Below, piece by piece: positions 18,396 to 28,173 of a stretch of DNA of 64,000 bases. The first letter of the stretch is position 1. Every line of letters starts with the position of its first letter. The notes beneath the pieces were generated by a model. It was not told the origin of the DNA. It made no database searches and saw nothing but the letters and a program-made list of their open reading frames with translations. Where the stretch lies: assembly GCF_031195445.1 (NCBI RefSeq), contig NZ_CP133480.1, forward strand, positions 4,580,501 to 4,644,500, written 5' to 3'. Made by a program: the position numbers and the translations under genes. The stretch comes from Acuticoccus sp. MNP-M23. Lineage in GTDB: Bacteria; Pseudomonadota; Alphaproteobacteria; Rhizobiales; Amorphaceae.

Positions 18396-19616
18396 TTACT
18401 GAGTGGTGCGAGTTGCATCGGCCCGCCCGACCTGCCGCCCGTTCAGCGGCAGATTGAAAAAGTCCGCGACAGCATCACGCAAGGCTATCGCTGCGTCGTC
18501 CTGCCACGTCACATCCTTGAGGCGGCGGGCGTCGTCCTCGTTGGTCAGGTAGCCAAGCTCCAGCAGGACCGAAGGCATGTCGTGCGCCATCAGGACGCGG
18601 AAGCGCGCGTAGCGGTGCGGGTTGGAGTTCATCTTCATCACGGGGGCGAGCGCACCCACCGCATTGTCCGCGAAGGTGAGGCTGAAGGCCTTGGTTTCGC
18701 GGCGCATCAGATCGGCCAGAATGCCGCTGACGTCTTCCTGAAGGTCCGGCTCGACGGCACCGGACACCTGATCGGCCAGGTTTTCGCGCGCGGCCAGCGC
18801 GGCAGCCTGCGCATCGGACGGCCGCTCCGACAGGGTGTAGATTGTGGCGCCCTCCACATAGTCCTGCGGGGCTGCATCGGCGTGGATGGAAATGAACAGG
18901 TCCGCGCCGTACGCACGGGCAATCCGGATGCGGCGGTTGAGTGACAGGAAGCGGTCGTCGCTGCGGGTGAGATGCACCGTCAGGCCGCCGACTTCCTCAA
19001 GGTGGTCGCGCAGCCGGTTGGCGAACGCGAGTGCAATTTCCTTTTCGAGAATGCCGTCGCGGGCCACGGCGCCGGGGTCGATCCCCCCATGACCGGGATC
19101 AAGCACGACCACGATCTCGTCGGACGGGTCGACCGCAGGCAGCGGCGCGTTGAGATTGGCGACTGCATTGCGCGCGGCTGCGGCGAAGCGGGCCTGGCTG
19201 ACGCGCTTCATGTCCAGCACCAGACGGCCCGGACGCCCTGCCATGGCGGGCAGGAAAAAGTCCCGCGCCAGAAGCGCCGGCTGGTTCAGGTCGAAGACGA
19301 TGCGGCTGGTGTCTGGCCCGAGGGGGCCATAGCGCCAGCCCGACACGACGCCGGCGCCGCTGACGGCCTCCTCCAGCTCGAAGGCGACCCCGTCAAAATC
19401 GATGACCATCCGCGCCGGCTCGTCCACCACGAACACGCGGTGCGATGTCTCGCCGTCAAGCTCCAGCACGAATCGCGTGGCATCCGCGTTGGCACTGAAT
19501 GCCGCGGCGGAGGCCCGCACGTCTGCAGCCGCCGGGCTGGCGGCAACACTGCACAGCACGGCTGCAAAGAGCAGGAATACGGATGCCAGACTGGCAACGG
19601 GCCGATTCGGAACCAT
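18396..19616 (-). CDS. amiC: N-acetylmuramoyl-L-alanine amidase (AmiC-type)
   Basis: This secreted zinc amidase (406 aa) cleaves the bond between N-acetylmuramic acid and the stem peptide, mainly during cell separation. It has a signal peptide (about 1-31), an AMIN domain that targets it to the septum (about 32-130), and an Amidase_3 domain (about 165-390). Metal ligands and catalytic residues are visible as L-D-P-G-H-G-G-I-D-P-G, L-E-K-E-I-A-L, S-I-H-A-D-A and the C-terminal L-L-E-L-G-Y-L-T-N. The ATG has GGAG six bases upstream. The PBP1a gene follows, so these two wall enzymes are probably coexpressed. Confidence 0.93.
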   Translation of the reverse strand: MVPNRPVASLASVFLLFAAVLCSVAASPAAADVRASAAAFSANADATRFVLELDGETSHRVFVVDEPARMVIDFDGVAFELEEAVSGAGVVSGWRYGPLGPDTSRIVFDLNQPALLARDFFLPAMAGRPGRLVLDMKRVSQARFAAAARNAVANLNAPLPAVDPSDEIVVVLDPGHGGIDPGAVARDGILEKEIALAFANRLRDHLEEVGGLTVHLTRSDDRFLSLNRRIRIARAYGADLFISIHADAAPQDYVEGATIYTLSERPSDAQAAALAARENLADQVSGAVEPDLQEDVSGILADLMRRETKAFSLTFADNAVGALAPVMKMNSNPHRYARFRVLMAHDMPSVLLELGYLTNEDDARRLKDVTWQDDAAIALRDAVADFFNLPLNGRQVGRADATRTTQ

Positions 19617-20342
19617 CTGAACTCCAACAGGACGTTGCGTGCTTATAACATACGAGGCGAAACCGCAGGTGAACGCGCCGCGGAAGGTTCGCCTCGCCCG
19701 TATTGAGCCGCAATTTGGTTAGGAAAGTGTCGCACGAGGTGCCGGTCGCTTGTCATTGCGTGCCGCTGCATACAAATCGTATTGTGAAGACCTGACTTTC
19801 TCGATACCTTGCGGTAAGCCCCTTGCGTTAAAGACTCAAGGTCCGGGCAAACGTCGCATTCCCGCGCATGATTGTCCCCCGGCGGAATTTTCGATCCCGC
19901 CAGCTTTGCGACAGGCCGTGATCCGGCACTGCGGAGGCTGGCAATTTACAGTTTTGGCGGCGCCCTGCCGCTTCCTTGCGCAGCACTTCGGCGCGAAAGG
20001 ACGACAACAAGATGGTCCAAACCCAAGCCCGCAGCATAAAGGTGGCGGCCTTCCCGCACCTTGCCTGCGCCGCTGGTTTCGACCTTTCGGTGGTGCGTTT
20101 GCGCGCCCTTCCCGTTTTTGCCGCGTGCACGTCGCGCCTGGCTTTCCCAAAGCGCGCCGCATCACGGCCGCCTTTTCCTGCGGGTCCCGCCCTCCGGGAC
20201 GCCCCGCTTTTCTTCGCGCCGCAGATGGCGCCCGCTTCGACGGGCCGCCAGCGCAGCGCTTCCAGTCAGAACAGACAAGCTCGCTTGAACGCGCCGTGCG
20301 GAGACATCGTCCGCCGCGCCTCGCGAGCGCAGGAGCACTTCA
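19617..20342. other. long intergenic region upstream of rne, probable long 5' leader
   Basis: This 726-bp gap separates the divergent amidase and rne genes. Several open frames cross it, but they are Arg/Pro/Ala-rich out-of-frame translations of GC-rich DNA with no recognisable domain. The segment 19740-19850 is distinctly less GC-rich and is the most likely place for the promoters; it also contains a short inverted repeat (CCTTG at 19821-19825 and CAAGG at 19837-19841). In other bacteria rne has a long structured 5' untranslated region through which RNase E controls its own mRNA, and this region would suit that role. No small RNA can be called from sequence alone. Confidence 0.5.
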
Positions 20343-23099
20343 ATGTCCAACAAGATGCTGATCGATGCGATCCACCCGGAGGAGACCCGTGTGGTCGTCC
20401 TGCGCGACAAGAAGGTGGAAGACTTCGACTTCGAGGCCGCGAGCAAGCGTCCACTTCGCGGTAACATCTACCTGGCGCGGGTGACGCGGGTCGAACCCTC
20501 GCTCCAGGCCGCCTTCATCGAATATGGCGGCAACCGCCACGGCTTCCTCGCCTTCTCCGAAATCCATCCGGACTATTACCAGATCCCGCTGGCGGACCGG
20601 CAGGCTCTCCTCGCCGAGCTGGAAGAAGACGAAGCGCCCGAGCCCGCCCCCAAGCCGAAAGCACGCCGCAGCCGCTCGCGCAATTCGTCGCGCAGCAGCG
20701 ACGACGCGGTCTCCGCCGAGAGCGACACGCCCGCCGATGACGCAGCGCGCGAAGCGGACGCGGCGCCGGTGACCGAAGACGGCGCCAACGCCATCGCCGC
20801 CGTCGAGAGCGTCGAGCCCGAAACCGTCGAGTCGAGCGCCGCTCCGGCCGAACCGGCAAAGGACAACGGACCGGCGGACGACACCGCAGCGGCTGCGGGC
20901 GACAGCGCCCCGGCAACCGAAGCGGCAGCCGAGGCAGAACCCGAAGCCGAGCCGGAAAAGCCCAAGCGCCGCCGCCGCACCACCAAGGTGACAACGGACG
21001 ATGCCGCCCCGGCCAAGAAGCCGCGGACCCGCAAGGCCACCACCAAGAAGTCCGACACCGGCCTTGCCGACCCGCAGGTCAGCGATGACGATTCCGGTGA
21101 CGAGGCCGAGGAAAACCTCACCTCCATGGGCAGCGACGACGCGTTGGAAGAGGTGCCCGAGCGCCGCCGCCGCGCCCCGCGCAAAACCTACAAGATCCAG
21201 GAAGTCATCAAGCGCAAGCAGATCCTGCTGGTGCAGGTGGTCAAGGAAGAGCGCGGCACCAAGGGCGCTGCGCTGACCACGTACCTGTCGCTCGCCGGCC
21301 GCTATTCGGTGCTGATGCCCAACACCAACCGCGGCGGCGGCGTCAGCCGCAAGATCACCGACAATGCGGACCGCAAGCGCCTCAAGTCGCTCGTCTCCGA
21401 GCTGGAAGTGCCCGAAGGCATGGGCATCATCCTGCGCACCGCAGGCGCAGCCCGCACCAAGACCGAGATCAAGCGCGACTTCGAATACCTCATCCGCCTT
21501 TGGGAGAGCGTGCGCGACCTCACCTTGAAGTCCATCGCACCGGAGCTGGTCTACGAGGAAGGCAACCTCGTGAAACGCGCCATCCGGGACCTTTACTCCA
21601 AGGAGATCGAGGAGATTCAGGTGTCGGGCGAAACGGCCTATCGTGAAGCCAAGGACTTCATGAAGATGCTGATGCCCAGCCACGCCAAGAACGTGAAGCC
21701 CTACCGCGAGGCAACGCCGGTCTTCACCGCCTACGGTGTGGAATCGCAGCTGGACGCGATGTTCTCGCCCACGGTGACGCTGCCTGCCAAGGGCTCCATC
21801 GTCATCAACCCGACCGAGGCGCTGGTTGCCATCGACGTCAACTCGGGCAAGTCGAACAAAGAGAGCAACATCGAGGATACCGCGTACAAGACCAACCTGG
21901 AGGCCGCCGACGAAGTGGCCCGCCAGCTGCGTCTGCGCGACCTTGCCGGCCTCATCGTGATCGACTTCATCGACATGGATGACAAGCGCCACATCCGCGC
22001 CGTCGAGAAGCGCCTGAAAGATGCGCTGAAGATGGACCGCTCGCGGATCCAGGTGGGCCGCATCTCCCCGTTCGGCCTCATGGAAATGAGCCGCCAGCGG
22101 ATCCGCCAGGGCATGGTCGAAACCTCGATGGTGACCTGCGAGGAATGCGGCGGCACGGGCCATGTGCGCTCCACCCAGTCGGTGGCGCTCTATTGCCTGC
22201 GCGCGCTGGAGGAGCACCTCCTCAAGCACTCCGATCACCATCTCACCATCCGCACATCGTCGGCGGTGGCGCTCTACATCCTCAACCAGAAGCGCACCCA
22301 TCTGAACGGGCTTGAGGAGCGGTTCCGCCTGACCATCGGCGTTCACGCCGACGAGAACCTCTCCGGCCAGCATATGGAGATCGTCAACGGCGACATCGCG
22401 GACCGCGATACCTCCATCGCCCAGCCGACCGCGCAGATTGCGCCCGACGCCGTGGAGATGGACGACGATTCCAGCGACGACGAAGAGGACGAGACCACGA
22501 GCGCTGCCGAAGAGACGACGCAGGCCGAAGGGTCCGGCGAGCGTTCGTCGCGCGGGCGGCGTCGGCGCCGGCGGCGCCGCGGTGGTGGCGGCGGCGACAA
22601 CAATGCCGACCAGCAGGGCGATAATTCGTCCGACAGCCAGAACCGCGACGCGGCGGCGCAGGACAACGCACCGGCTGAAACCAGCGCTCCGGTGGCCGCT
22701 GTCTCCGAAAGCGACGACGATGGCGACAGCGAGAATGCCAGCGCCGCCGACGACAGCGATGCCGACAGTGACGGCGACGACGATAGCCGCCGCAACCGCC
22801 GCCGCCGTGGTCGCCGCGGTGGCCGTCGCCATCGTCGCGAAGACGAGGTGGCCGCCGAGGGCGAAACCGAAGGTGAAGCCGCCGCGGAGCCCGAGAGCGC
22901 CCCGGTTGCCGCAAGCCCCGTGCGAGAAATCGAGATCGTCGAGGTGACTGCGGAGGCCGACGCCAGCAACGGCGCTGCCGCCGAGGATGAAGCCGAGGCG
23001 GACGCCGAGGACGAAACCCCGCCCAAGGCTGCGCCGGAGGCGAAAGCCGACGCGCCGAAACAGCGTCGCGGCTGGTGGCAGCGCCGCTCGTTCTTCTGA
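20343..23099 (+). CDS. rne: ribonuclease E
   Basis: RNase E is the essential endonuclease that initiates mRNA decay and processes rRNA and tRNA precursors. The 918-aa protein starts MSNKMLIDAIHPEETRVVVL. The S1 RNA-binding domain is split: its first half (about 38-90) is followed by an acidic, Ala/Pro-rich insertion of about 180 residues before it resumes at K-Y-K-I-Q-E-V... and L-V-Q-V-V-K-E-E-R-G. The catalytic DNase I-like part has V-A-I-D-V-N-S-G-K, and the zinc-link M-V-T-C-E-E-C-G-G-T-G lies near residue 598. The C-terminal 220 residues are alternating acidic and Arg-rich low-complexity scaffold. AGGAG precedes the start by 7-8 bases. Confidence 0.97.
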   Translation: MSNKMLIDAIHPEETRVVVLRDKKVEDFDFEAASKRPLRGNIYLARVTRVEPSLQAAFIEYGGNRHGFLAFSEIHPDYYQIPLADRQALLAELEEDEAPEPAPKPKARRSRSRNSSRSSDDAVSAESDTPADDAAREADAAPVTEDGANAIAAVESVEPETVESSAAPAEPAKDNGPADDTAAAAGDSAPATEAAAEAEPEAEPEKPKRRRRTTKVTTDDAAPAKKPRTRKATTKKSDTGLADPQVSDDDSGDEAEENLTSMGSDDALEEVPERRRRAPRKTYKIQEVIKRKQILLVQVVKEERGTKGAALTTYLSLAGRYSVLMPNTNRGGGVSRKITDNADRKRLKSLVSELEVPEGMGIILRTAGAARTKTEIKRDFEYLIRLWESVRDLTLKSIAPELVYEEGNLVKRAIRDLYSKEIEEIQVSGETAYREAKDFMKMLMPSHAKNVKPYREATPVFTAYGVESQLDAMFSPTVTLPAKGSIVINPTEALVAIDVNSGKSNKESNIEDTAYKTNLEAADEVARQLRLRDLAGLIVIDFIDMDDKRHIRAVEKRLKDALKMDRSRIQVGRISPFGLMEMSRQRIRQGMVETSMVTCEECGGTGHVRSTQSVALYCLRALEEHLLKHSDHHLTIRTSSAVALYILNQKRTHLNGLEERFRLTIGVHADENLSGQHMEIVNGDIADRDTSIAQPTAQIAPDAVEMDDDSSDDEEDETTSAAEETTQAEGSGERSSRGRRRRRRRRGGGGGDNNADQQGDNSSDSQNRDAAAQDNAPAETSAPVAAVSESDDDGDSENASAADDSDADSDGDDDSRRNRRRRGRRGGRRHRREDEVAAEGETEGEAAAEPESAPVAASPVREIEIVEVTAEADASNGAAAEDEAEADAEDETPPKAAPEAKADAPKQRRGWWQRRSFF

Positions 23100-23143
23100 G
23101 CGGGCGCTTCCCCCGGATCGCTGCATCAATCGATTGTGAGCGC

Positions 23144-23184
23144 AGCGCGCGGCTTTCTCCTTCTGTGGAGAACGGCCGCGCGCT
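23144..23184. repeat. strong hairpin downstream of rne
   Basis: Perfect 10-bp arms AGCGCGCGGC (23144-23153) and GCCGCGCGCT (23175-23184) enclose a second stem TTCTCC / GGAGAA (23155-23160, 23167-23172) with a 6-base loop. There is no T-run after it, so it is not a canonical intrinsic terminator. It may stabilise the rne 3' end or act as a factor-assisted terminator before the dsbA-like gene. Confidence 0.6.
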
Positions 23185-23221
23185 AGTCACAAGCAACACA
23201 CACACGTCAATGAGGTTACCC

Positions 23222-23968
23222 ATGTTGCGCGCAGCCTTTGCAGTACTGCTCACCATGTCTGCCACCGCGGCAGTTGCGCAGGAGCCCCTTGCACGGGCAG
23301 ATGTGGAAGAGATCGTCCGCGACTACATCCTGACCAACCCCGAACTGCTGGAAGAGGCCTACACCATCCTTCAGCAGCGCCGGCAGGCCGAGCAGGATGC
23401 CGCCGTTGTCACTTCTCTGCAGACCTACCGCGATGCGCTTGAAAACTCGCCGCATGGCGCCATCATGGGCAACCCGGATGGCGACGTCACGCTGGTCGAG
23501 TTCTTCGATTACAACTGCGGCTACTGCAAGCGTGCCATGGAAGACCTCGAACGCCTCATTGCGGACGACCCCAATCTGCGCGTCGTGATGAAGGAATTCC
23601 CGGTCCTCGGCCCCCCCTCCGTGGAAGCCGCCGCCGTGTCGGTCCTCGTCAACGAGATGAAGCCCGAAGCCTACCCCGAATTCCACGACCGGCTTCTTTC
23701 CGAAGGCACACCCGCGAACCCGGCGAACGGTGAACTCGCCCTCAGTATCGCCGAAGAGATGGGCCTGCCGCGCGACGAGCTGGCCGGCAAGCTGCGCTCC
23801 GAGGCCGTCCGCAGCGCCATGCAGGAAAGCTACGATATTGCAAAGGCGCTCGGCCTTTCAGGCACACCGGCTTATGTGATCGGCAACAAGGTGGCGCACG
23901 GCGCCGTCGGGTTCGACGAGCTGAAAGAGCACATCAACACCGCCCGCTGCGGCGAGACGACCTGCTGA
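23222..23968 (+). CDS. DsbA-family thiol:disulfide oxidoreductase (thioredoxin-fold, periplasmic)
   Basis: The approximately 248-aa protein has a signal peptide (MLRAAFAVLLTMSATAAVA) and a short N-terminal helical dimerisation-like segment (V-E-E-I-V-R-D-Y-I-L-T-N-P-E-L-L-E-E), as in Com1/ScsC-type DsbA homologues. A thioredoxin domain follows with active site C-G-Y-C in F-F-D-Y-N-C-G-Y-C-K-R, and the cis-proline loop G-T-P-A-Y-V-I-G-N near the C-terminus. It probably forms or isomerises disulfides in exported proteins. The start at 23222 has GAGG six bases upstream; an ATG at 23210 is an alternative. aroQ begins 10 bp after its stop. Confidence 0.9.
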   Translation: MLRAAFAVLLTMSATAAVAQEPLARADVEEIVRDYILTNPELLEEAYTILQQRRQAEQDAAVVTSLQTYRDALENSPHGAIMGNPDGDVTLVEFFDYNCGYCKRAMEDLERLIADDPNLRVVMKEFPVLGPPSVEAAAVSVLVNEMKPEAYPEFHDRLLSEGTPANPANGELALSIAEEMGLPRDELAGKLRSEAVRSAMQESYDIAKALGLSGTPAYVIGNKVAHGAVGFDELKEHINTARCGETTC

Positions 23969-23978
23969 AGGCGCCACC

Positions 23979-24422
23979 ATGCGGGCAATCCACCTCATAA
24001 ACGGGCCGAACCTCAATCGGCTCGGCACGCGCGAACCCGCCATCTACGGCCACGAAACGCTTGCCGACATCGAGAATGATTGCCGGGCCTTGTGTGAAAA
24101 GAACGGGCTGGGGCTTGTCACGCGCCAGTCCAACGTGGAAGGCGAGCTGGTCACATTCCTCCAACAGGCTGTGGATGAAGGCGCTGTTGGCGTTATCATC
24201 AATGCTGGCGCATACACGCATACCTCAATCGCGCTTTATGATGCGATCCGTAGTATGGACGTGCCGGTGATTGAGACACATCTGTCCAACACCCATGCAC
24301 GGGAGAGTTTCCGTCACCACTCGGCCATCGCGCCGGCGGTGACGGGCGTGATCATGGGGTTTGGCAGCCAGTCATACAGGCTGGCCGTGCTTGCGATTTG
24401 CGAGCGCATGGGCACAAGGTGA
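23979..24422 (+). CDS. aroQ: type II 3-dehydroquinate dehydratase
   Basis: This enzyme converts 3-dehydroquinate to 3-dehydroshikimate in the shikimate pathway. The 147-aa length is typical. Conserved blocks are N-G-P-N-L-N-R-L-G-T-R-E-P-A-I-Y-G, holding the catalytic tyrosine and arginine (about 8-24), then QSNVEGELV, IINAGAYTHTSIAL (about 73-86) and E-T-H-L-S-N-T-H-A-R-E-S-F-R-H-H. It lies between the DsbA-like gene and accB, an order conserved in Hyphomicrobiales. The overlap of an ATGCGGGC start region with the preceding gene end suggests cotranscription with that gene. Confidence 0.96.
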   Translation: MRAIHLINGPNLNRLGTREPAIYGHETLADIENDCRALCEKNGLGLVTRQSNVEGELVTFLQQAVDEGAVGVIINAGAYTHTSIALYDAIRSMDVPVIETHLSNTHARESFRHHSAIAPAVTGVIMGFGSQSYRLAVLAICERMGTR

Positions 24423-24426
24423 TCGA

Positions 24427-24449
24427 GCGGATGCGCGAGGCGCATTCGC
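24427..24449. repeat. hairpin between aroQ and accB
   Basis: Arms GCGGATGCGC (24427-24436) and GCGCATTCGC (24440-24449) pair over 10 positions, one as a G-U wobble, with a 3-base GAG loop. No T-run follows. It may attenuate or process the aroQ-accBC transcript. Confidence 0.45.
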
Positions 24450-24494
24450 GCTGGTAACAAAGGGGTACTGCGCGTCTGTTCGCGCATAACAACA

Positions 24495-24941
24495 ATGGCG
24501 CAATCCAACATCGACGAGGCAGCAATCCGTTCGCTTGCCGCCCTCCTCCACGAGAATGACCTGAGCGAAATCGAGATCGTCGAAGGCGACTCGAAGCTTC
24601 GTGTCACGCGGCAGGTCACCGTTCAGGCGGCTCCTGCCATGCCAGCGGCCGCGGCAGCCCCCGTCGCCGCGCGCACCGACAGCGGGTCAGCCCCCGCCGG
24701 CCGCCCCGAAGGCGCCGTCATCTCCCCCATGGTGGGCACCGCCTACCGCGCCTCCGAACCCGGCAGCCGCCCCTTCGTCGAAGTGGGTGATACGGTCCGT
24801 GCAGGCCAGGTCGTGATGATCGTCGAAGCGATGAAGACCATGAACCAGATCATCTGCGACGTCGCCGGTACGGTGCGCGAGGTGTTCGTGGAAGACGGCC
24901 AGCCGGTCGAGTACGGCGAACCGCTCCTGGCGATCAGCTGA
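24495..24941 (+). CDS. accB: acetyl-CoA carboxylase biotin carboxyl carrier protein
   Basis: AccB carries the biotin that shuttles CO2 between biotin carboxylase and carboxyltransferase, the first committed step of fatty-acid synthesis. The 148-aa protein has an N-terminal domain (I-R-S-L-A-A-L-L-H-E-N-D-L-S-E-I-E), a Pro/Ala-rich linker (about 45-75) and the biotinyl domain, in which E-A-M-K-T-M-N contains the biotinylated Lys114. accC follows after 2 bp. No good Shine-Dalgarno sequence is seen upstream. Confidence 0.97.
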   Translation: MAQSNIDEAAIRSLAALLHENDLSEIEIVEGDSKLRVTRQVTVQAAPAMPAAAAAPVAARTDSGSAPAGRPEGAVISPMVGTAYRASEPGSRPFVEVGDTVRAGQVVMIVEAMKTMNQIICDVAGTVREVFVEDGQPVEYGEPLLAIS

Positions 24942-24943
24942 CG

Positions 24944-26284
<1,341 letters not shown>

Positions 26285-26290
26285 GGCCAT

Positions 26291-26971
26291 ATGAGCGGGG
26301 CCGACAACATTGTCCTGGAGATCACGCCAGAGGTCCTGCTCAAAGCCTACGCGTGCGGCATCTTTCCGATGGCCGAATCGGCGGAGGACCCTGGCCTTTA
26401 CTGGATCGAGCCTGAGCGCCGGGGCGTTCTCCCGCTGGACGAGTTCCACATTCCGCGCCGGCTTGCGCGGCTTGTGAAGCAGGATCGGTTCGAGGTGCGT
26501 GTCGATTCAGACTTTCATGGCGTGCTCGACGGGTGTGCGGCCCCTGCCCCGGGCCGCCAGCGCACATGGATCAACGCGCGCATCCGCCAGCTTTATTCGA
26601 GCCTCTACGAAATGGGTCACGCCCACTCCATCGAGACCTGGCTCGACGGGCAGCTGGTGGGCGGCCTTTACGGGGTGCGCCTGCGCGGCGCGTTCTTTGG
26701 CGAATCGATGTTCTCCACCGTGCGCGATGCGTCCAAGGTGGCGCTGGTGCATCTGGTCGCGCGGCTCAACCGCGGCGGCTTCACGCTGCTGGACACCCAG
26801 TTCATCACCGATCACCTGTCCCAGTTCGGCGCCACCGAGATCAGCCGCCGCGCCTATCAGGGCCGGTTGGACGAAGCGCTGGGCATCAACGCCGATTTCG
26901 GGCCATGCCTGCCGCTGAGCGGCGTGCAGGCGCTCGCACATGCCAGCGTGAACCCCATCCCCCACCCATGA
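26291..26971 (+). CDS. aat: leucyl/phenylalanyl-tRNA--protein transferase
   Basis: Aat adds Leu or Phe to proteins with N-terminal Arg or Lys, marking them for ClpS/ClpAP degradation. The 226-aa sequence has [10 protein letters not shown], then [24 protein letters not shown] and G-G-L-Y-G-V...[10 protein letters not shown], and [15 protein letters not shown] precedes the ATG. Its stop overlaps the start of the next gene as ATGA. The position after accBC is conserved in related alphaproteobacteria. Confidence 0.97.
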   Translation: MSGADNIVLEITPEVLLKAYACGIFPMAESAEDPGLYWIEPERRGVLPLDEFHIPRRLARLVKQDRFEVRVDSDFHGVLDGCAAPAPGRQRTWINARIRQLYSSLYEMGHAHSIETWLDGQLVGGLYGVRLRGAFFGESMFSTVRDASKVALVHLVARLNRGGFTLLDTQFITDHLSQFGATEISRRAYQGRLDEALGINADFGPCLPLSGVQALAHASVNPIPHP

Positions 26972-27909
26972 GCGAACGCGCAATGCAGAGCGAAACAGCC
27001 GACCGGACCACCATCTGCGTGATCGGAGCCGGCCTGATGGGCCACGGCATTGCATGGCTGTTTGCCGCCAACGGCTATGATGTTGCACTGCACGACCCGG
27101 TGCCGGAGGCGCTGGCCGCAGCCCCGGAGCGGCTTGCCGCCATTTCCAGCCTCCTTGGCAAGGGCGAGGGTGCGCCGGCCCGCGTGCGCCTTTGCGCCGA
27201 ACTGGCGGACGCTGCTGCTGGCGCGGCCTTCGTCTTCGAGGCCGCGCCCGAAAAACTGCCGCTCAAACGCGAGATCTTTGCCGCTCTGGAGCGCCACGCA
27301 CCGGCTGACGCCATCCTCGCCTCCAACACCTCAGCCCTCCCCATCAGTGCCATCTGCGACGGCTTTGAAACCGCGCACCGCATGGTGGGCACCCATTTCT
27401 GGAACCCGCCGCACCTCGTTCCGCTCGTGGAGGTGATCGAGGTGGAGGGCATCAACGGCGACGCGATCGGCCCCACAATGGCCGTGCTGGAAGCCGTCGG
27501 CCGGCACCCGGTGCATGTGCGCAAGGATGTGCCGGGCTTCATCGGCAACCGCCTGCACCACGCGCTGAAGCGAGAGGCGATGGCACTGATTGCGGACGGT
27601 GTCTGCGACGCAAAGACCATCGACGATGTGGTGAAGCTTGGCTTCGGGCGGCGCATGTCGGTGCTGGGGCCCATGGAGCAGTGCGATCTGGTGGGGCTTG
27701 AGCTGACCGCGGACATTCAGGCGACCATTGCGCCGGCGCTGGACAACACCGCCGGCATCCATCCCGCCCTGCAGGCGCATCTGGATGCGGGGCACCTTGG
27801 CATGCGCAGCGGTCAGGGCTTTCGCCACTGGGGGCCCGGTGAGGCCGATGCGGTGCGTGAGCGGCTGTCTCGCTTCCTGGCCGAGCAGGCCCGCGAAAGC
27901 GAAAGCTGA
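26968..27909 (+). CDS. 3-hydroxyacyl-CoA dehydrogenase family protein
   Basis: This 313-aa NAD-dependent dehydrogenase has the Rossmann motif [12 protein letters not shown] near residue 17 and the family blocks [33 protein letters not shown] (catalytic histidine) and P-G-F-I-G-N-R-L. A compact C-terminal domain follows. It resembles members active on short-chain or unusual 3-hydroxyacyl substrates (including L-carnitine dehydrogenase-like proteins) more than FadB. The ATG overlaps the aat stop (ATGA). No beta-oxidation partner is adjacent, so the substrate is open. Confidence 0.85.
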   Translation: MSERAMQSETADRTTICVIGAGLMGHGIAWLFAANGYDVALHDPVPEALAAAPERLAAISSLLGKGEGAPARVRLCAELADAAAGAAFVFEAAPEKLPLKREIFAALERHAPADAILASNTSALPISAICDGFETAHRMVGTHFWNPPHLVPLVEVIEVEGINGDAIGPTMAVLEAVGRHPVHVRKDVPGFIGNRLHHALKREAMALIADGVCDAKTIDDVVKLGFGRRMSVLGPMEQCDLVGLELTADIQATIAPALDNTAGIHPALQAHLDAGHLGMRSGQGFRHWGPGEADAVRERLSRFLAEQARESES

Positions 27910-28173
27910 TCTTGTTTTTTAAGATTGCGGCATTGAACCGGCCAGCATCTCCAGTGATAACGCCTGAACTTTCGGACCAGACTTGCGGGCCATGATTGCA
28001 AGGCTCGATTGGCAGATGAACTGCGCTACGCAACCGTCAAAGACCTTGTGCAACCGCGGTGAAGCCCCGTTTGTTGCGCAATCCCGGCCCGCCGGGCTGC
28101 GTTGTTTTACCCGCCGTCACGGCGCCGCCGTGATGGCTGCGACGATCACGGCCACCGTACGAGGATTTCAGGC

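Noticed and set aside
22560-22860. Repetitive GCC/CGC-rich tract resembling a tandem repeat
   Set aside because: It is coding sequence for the Arg-rich, acidic RNase E tail; the repetition comes from codon usage, not from a DNA repeat unit.
20340-23129. A 929-aa minus-strand open frame covering rne, with repeated Ala/Gly/Val runs
   Set aside because: It mirrors the low-complexity acidic/Arg-rich parts of RNase E; rne has all catalytic motifs, so this frame is not a gene.
27911-27935. Short GATCTT...AAGATT hairpin with T-run after the hydroxyacyl-CoA dehydrogenase
   Set aside because: The T-run lies in the loop and the stem is weak, so it is not a credible intrinsic terminator.
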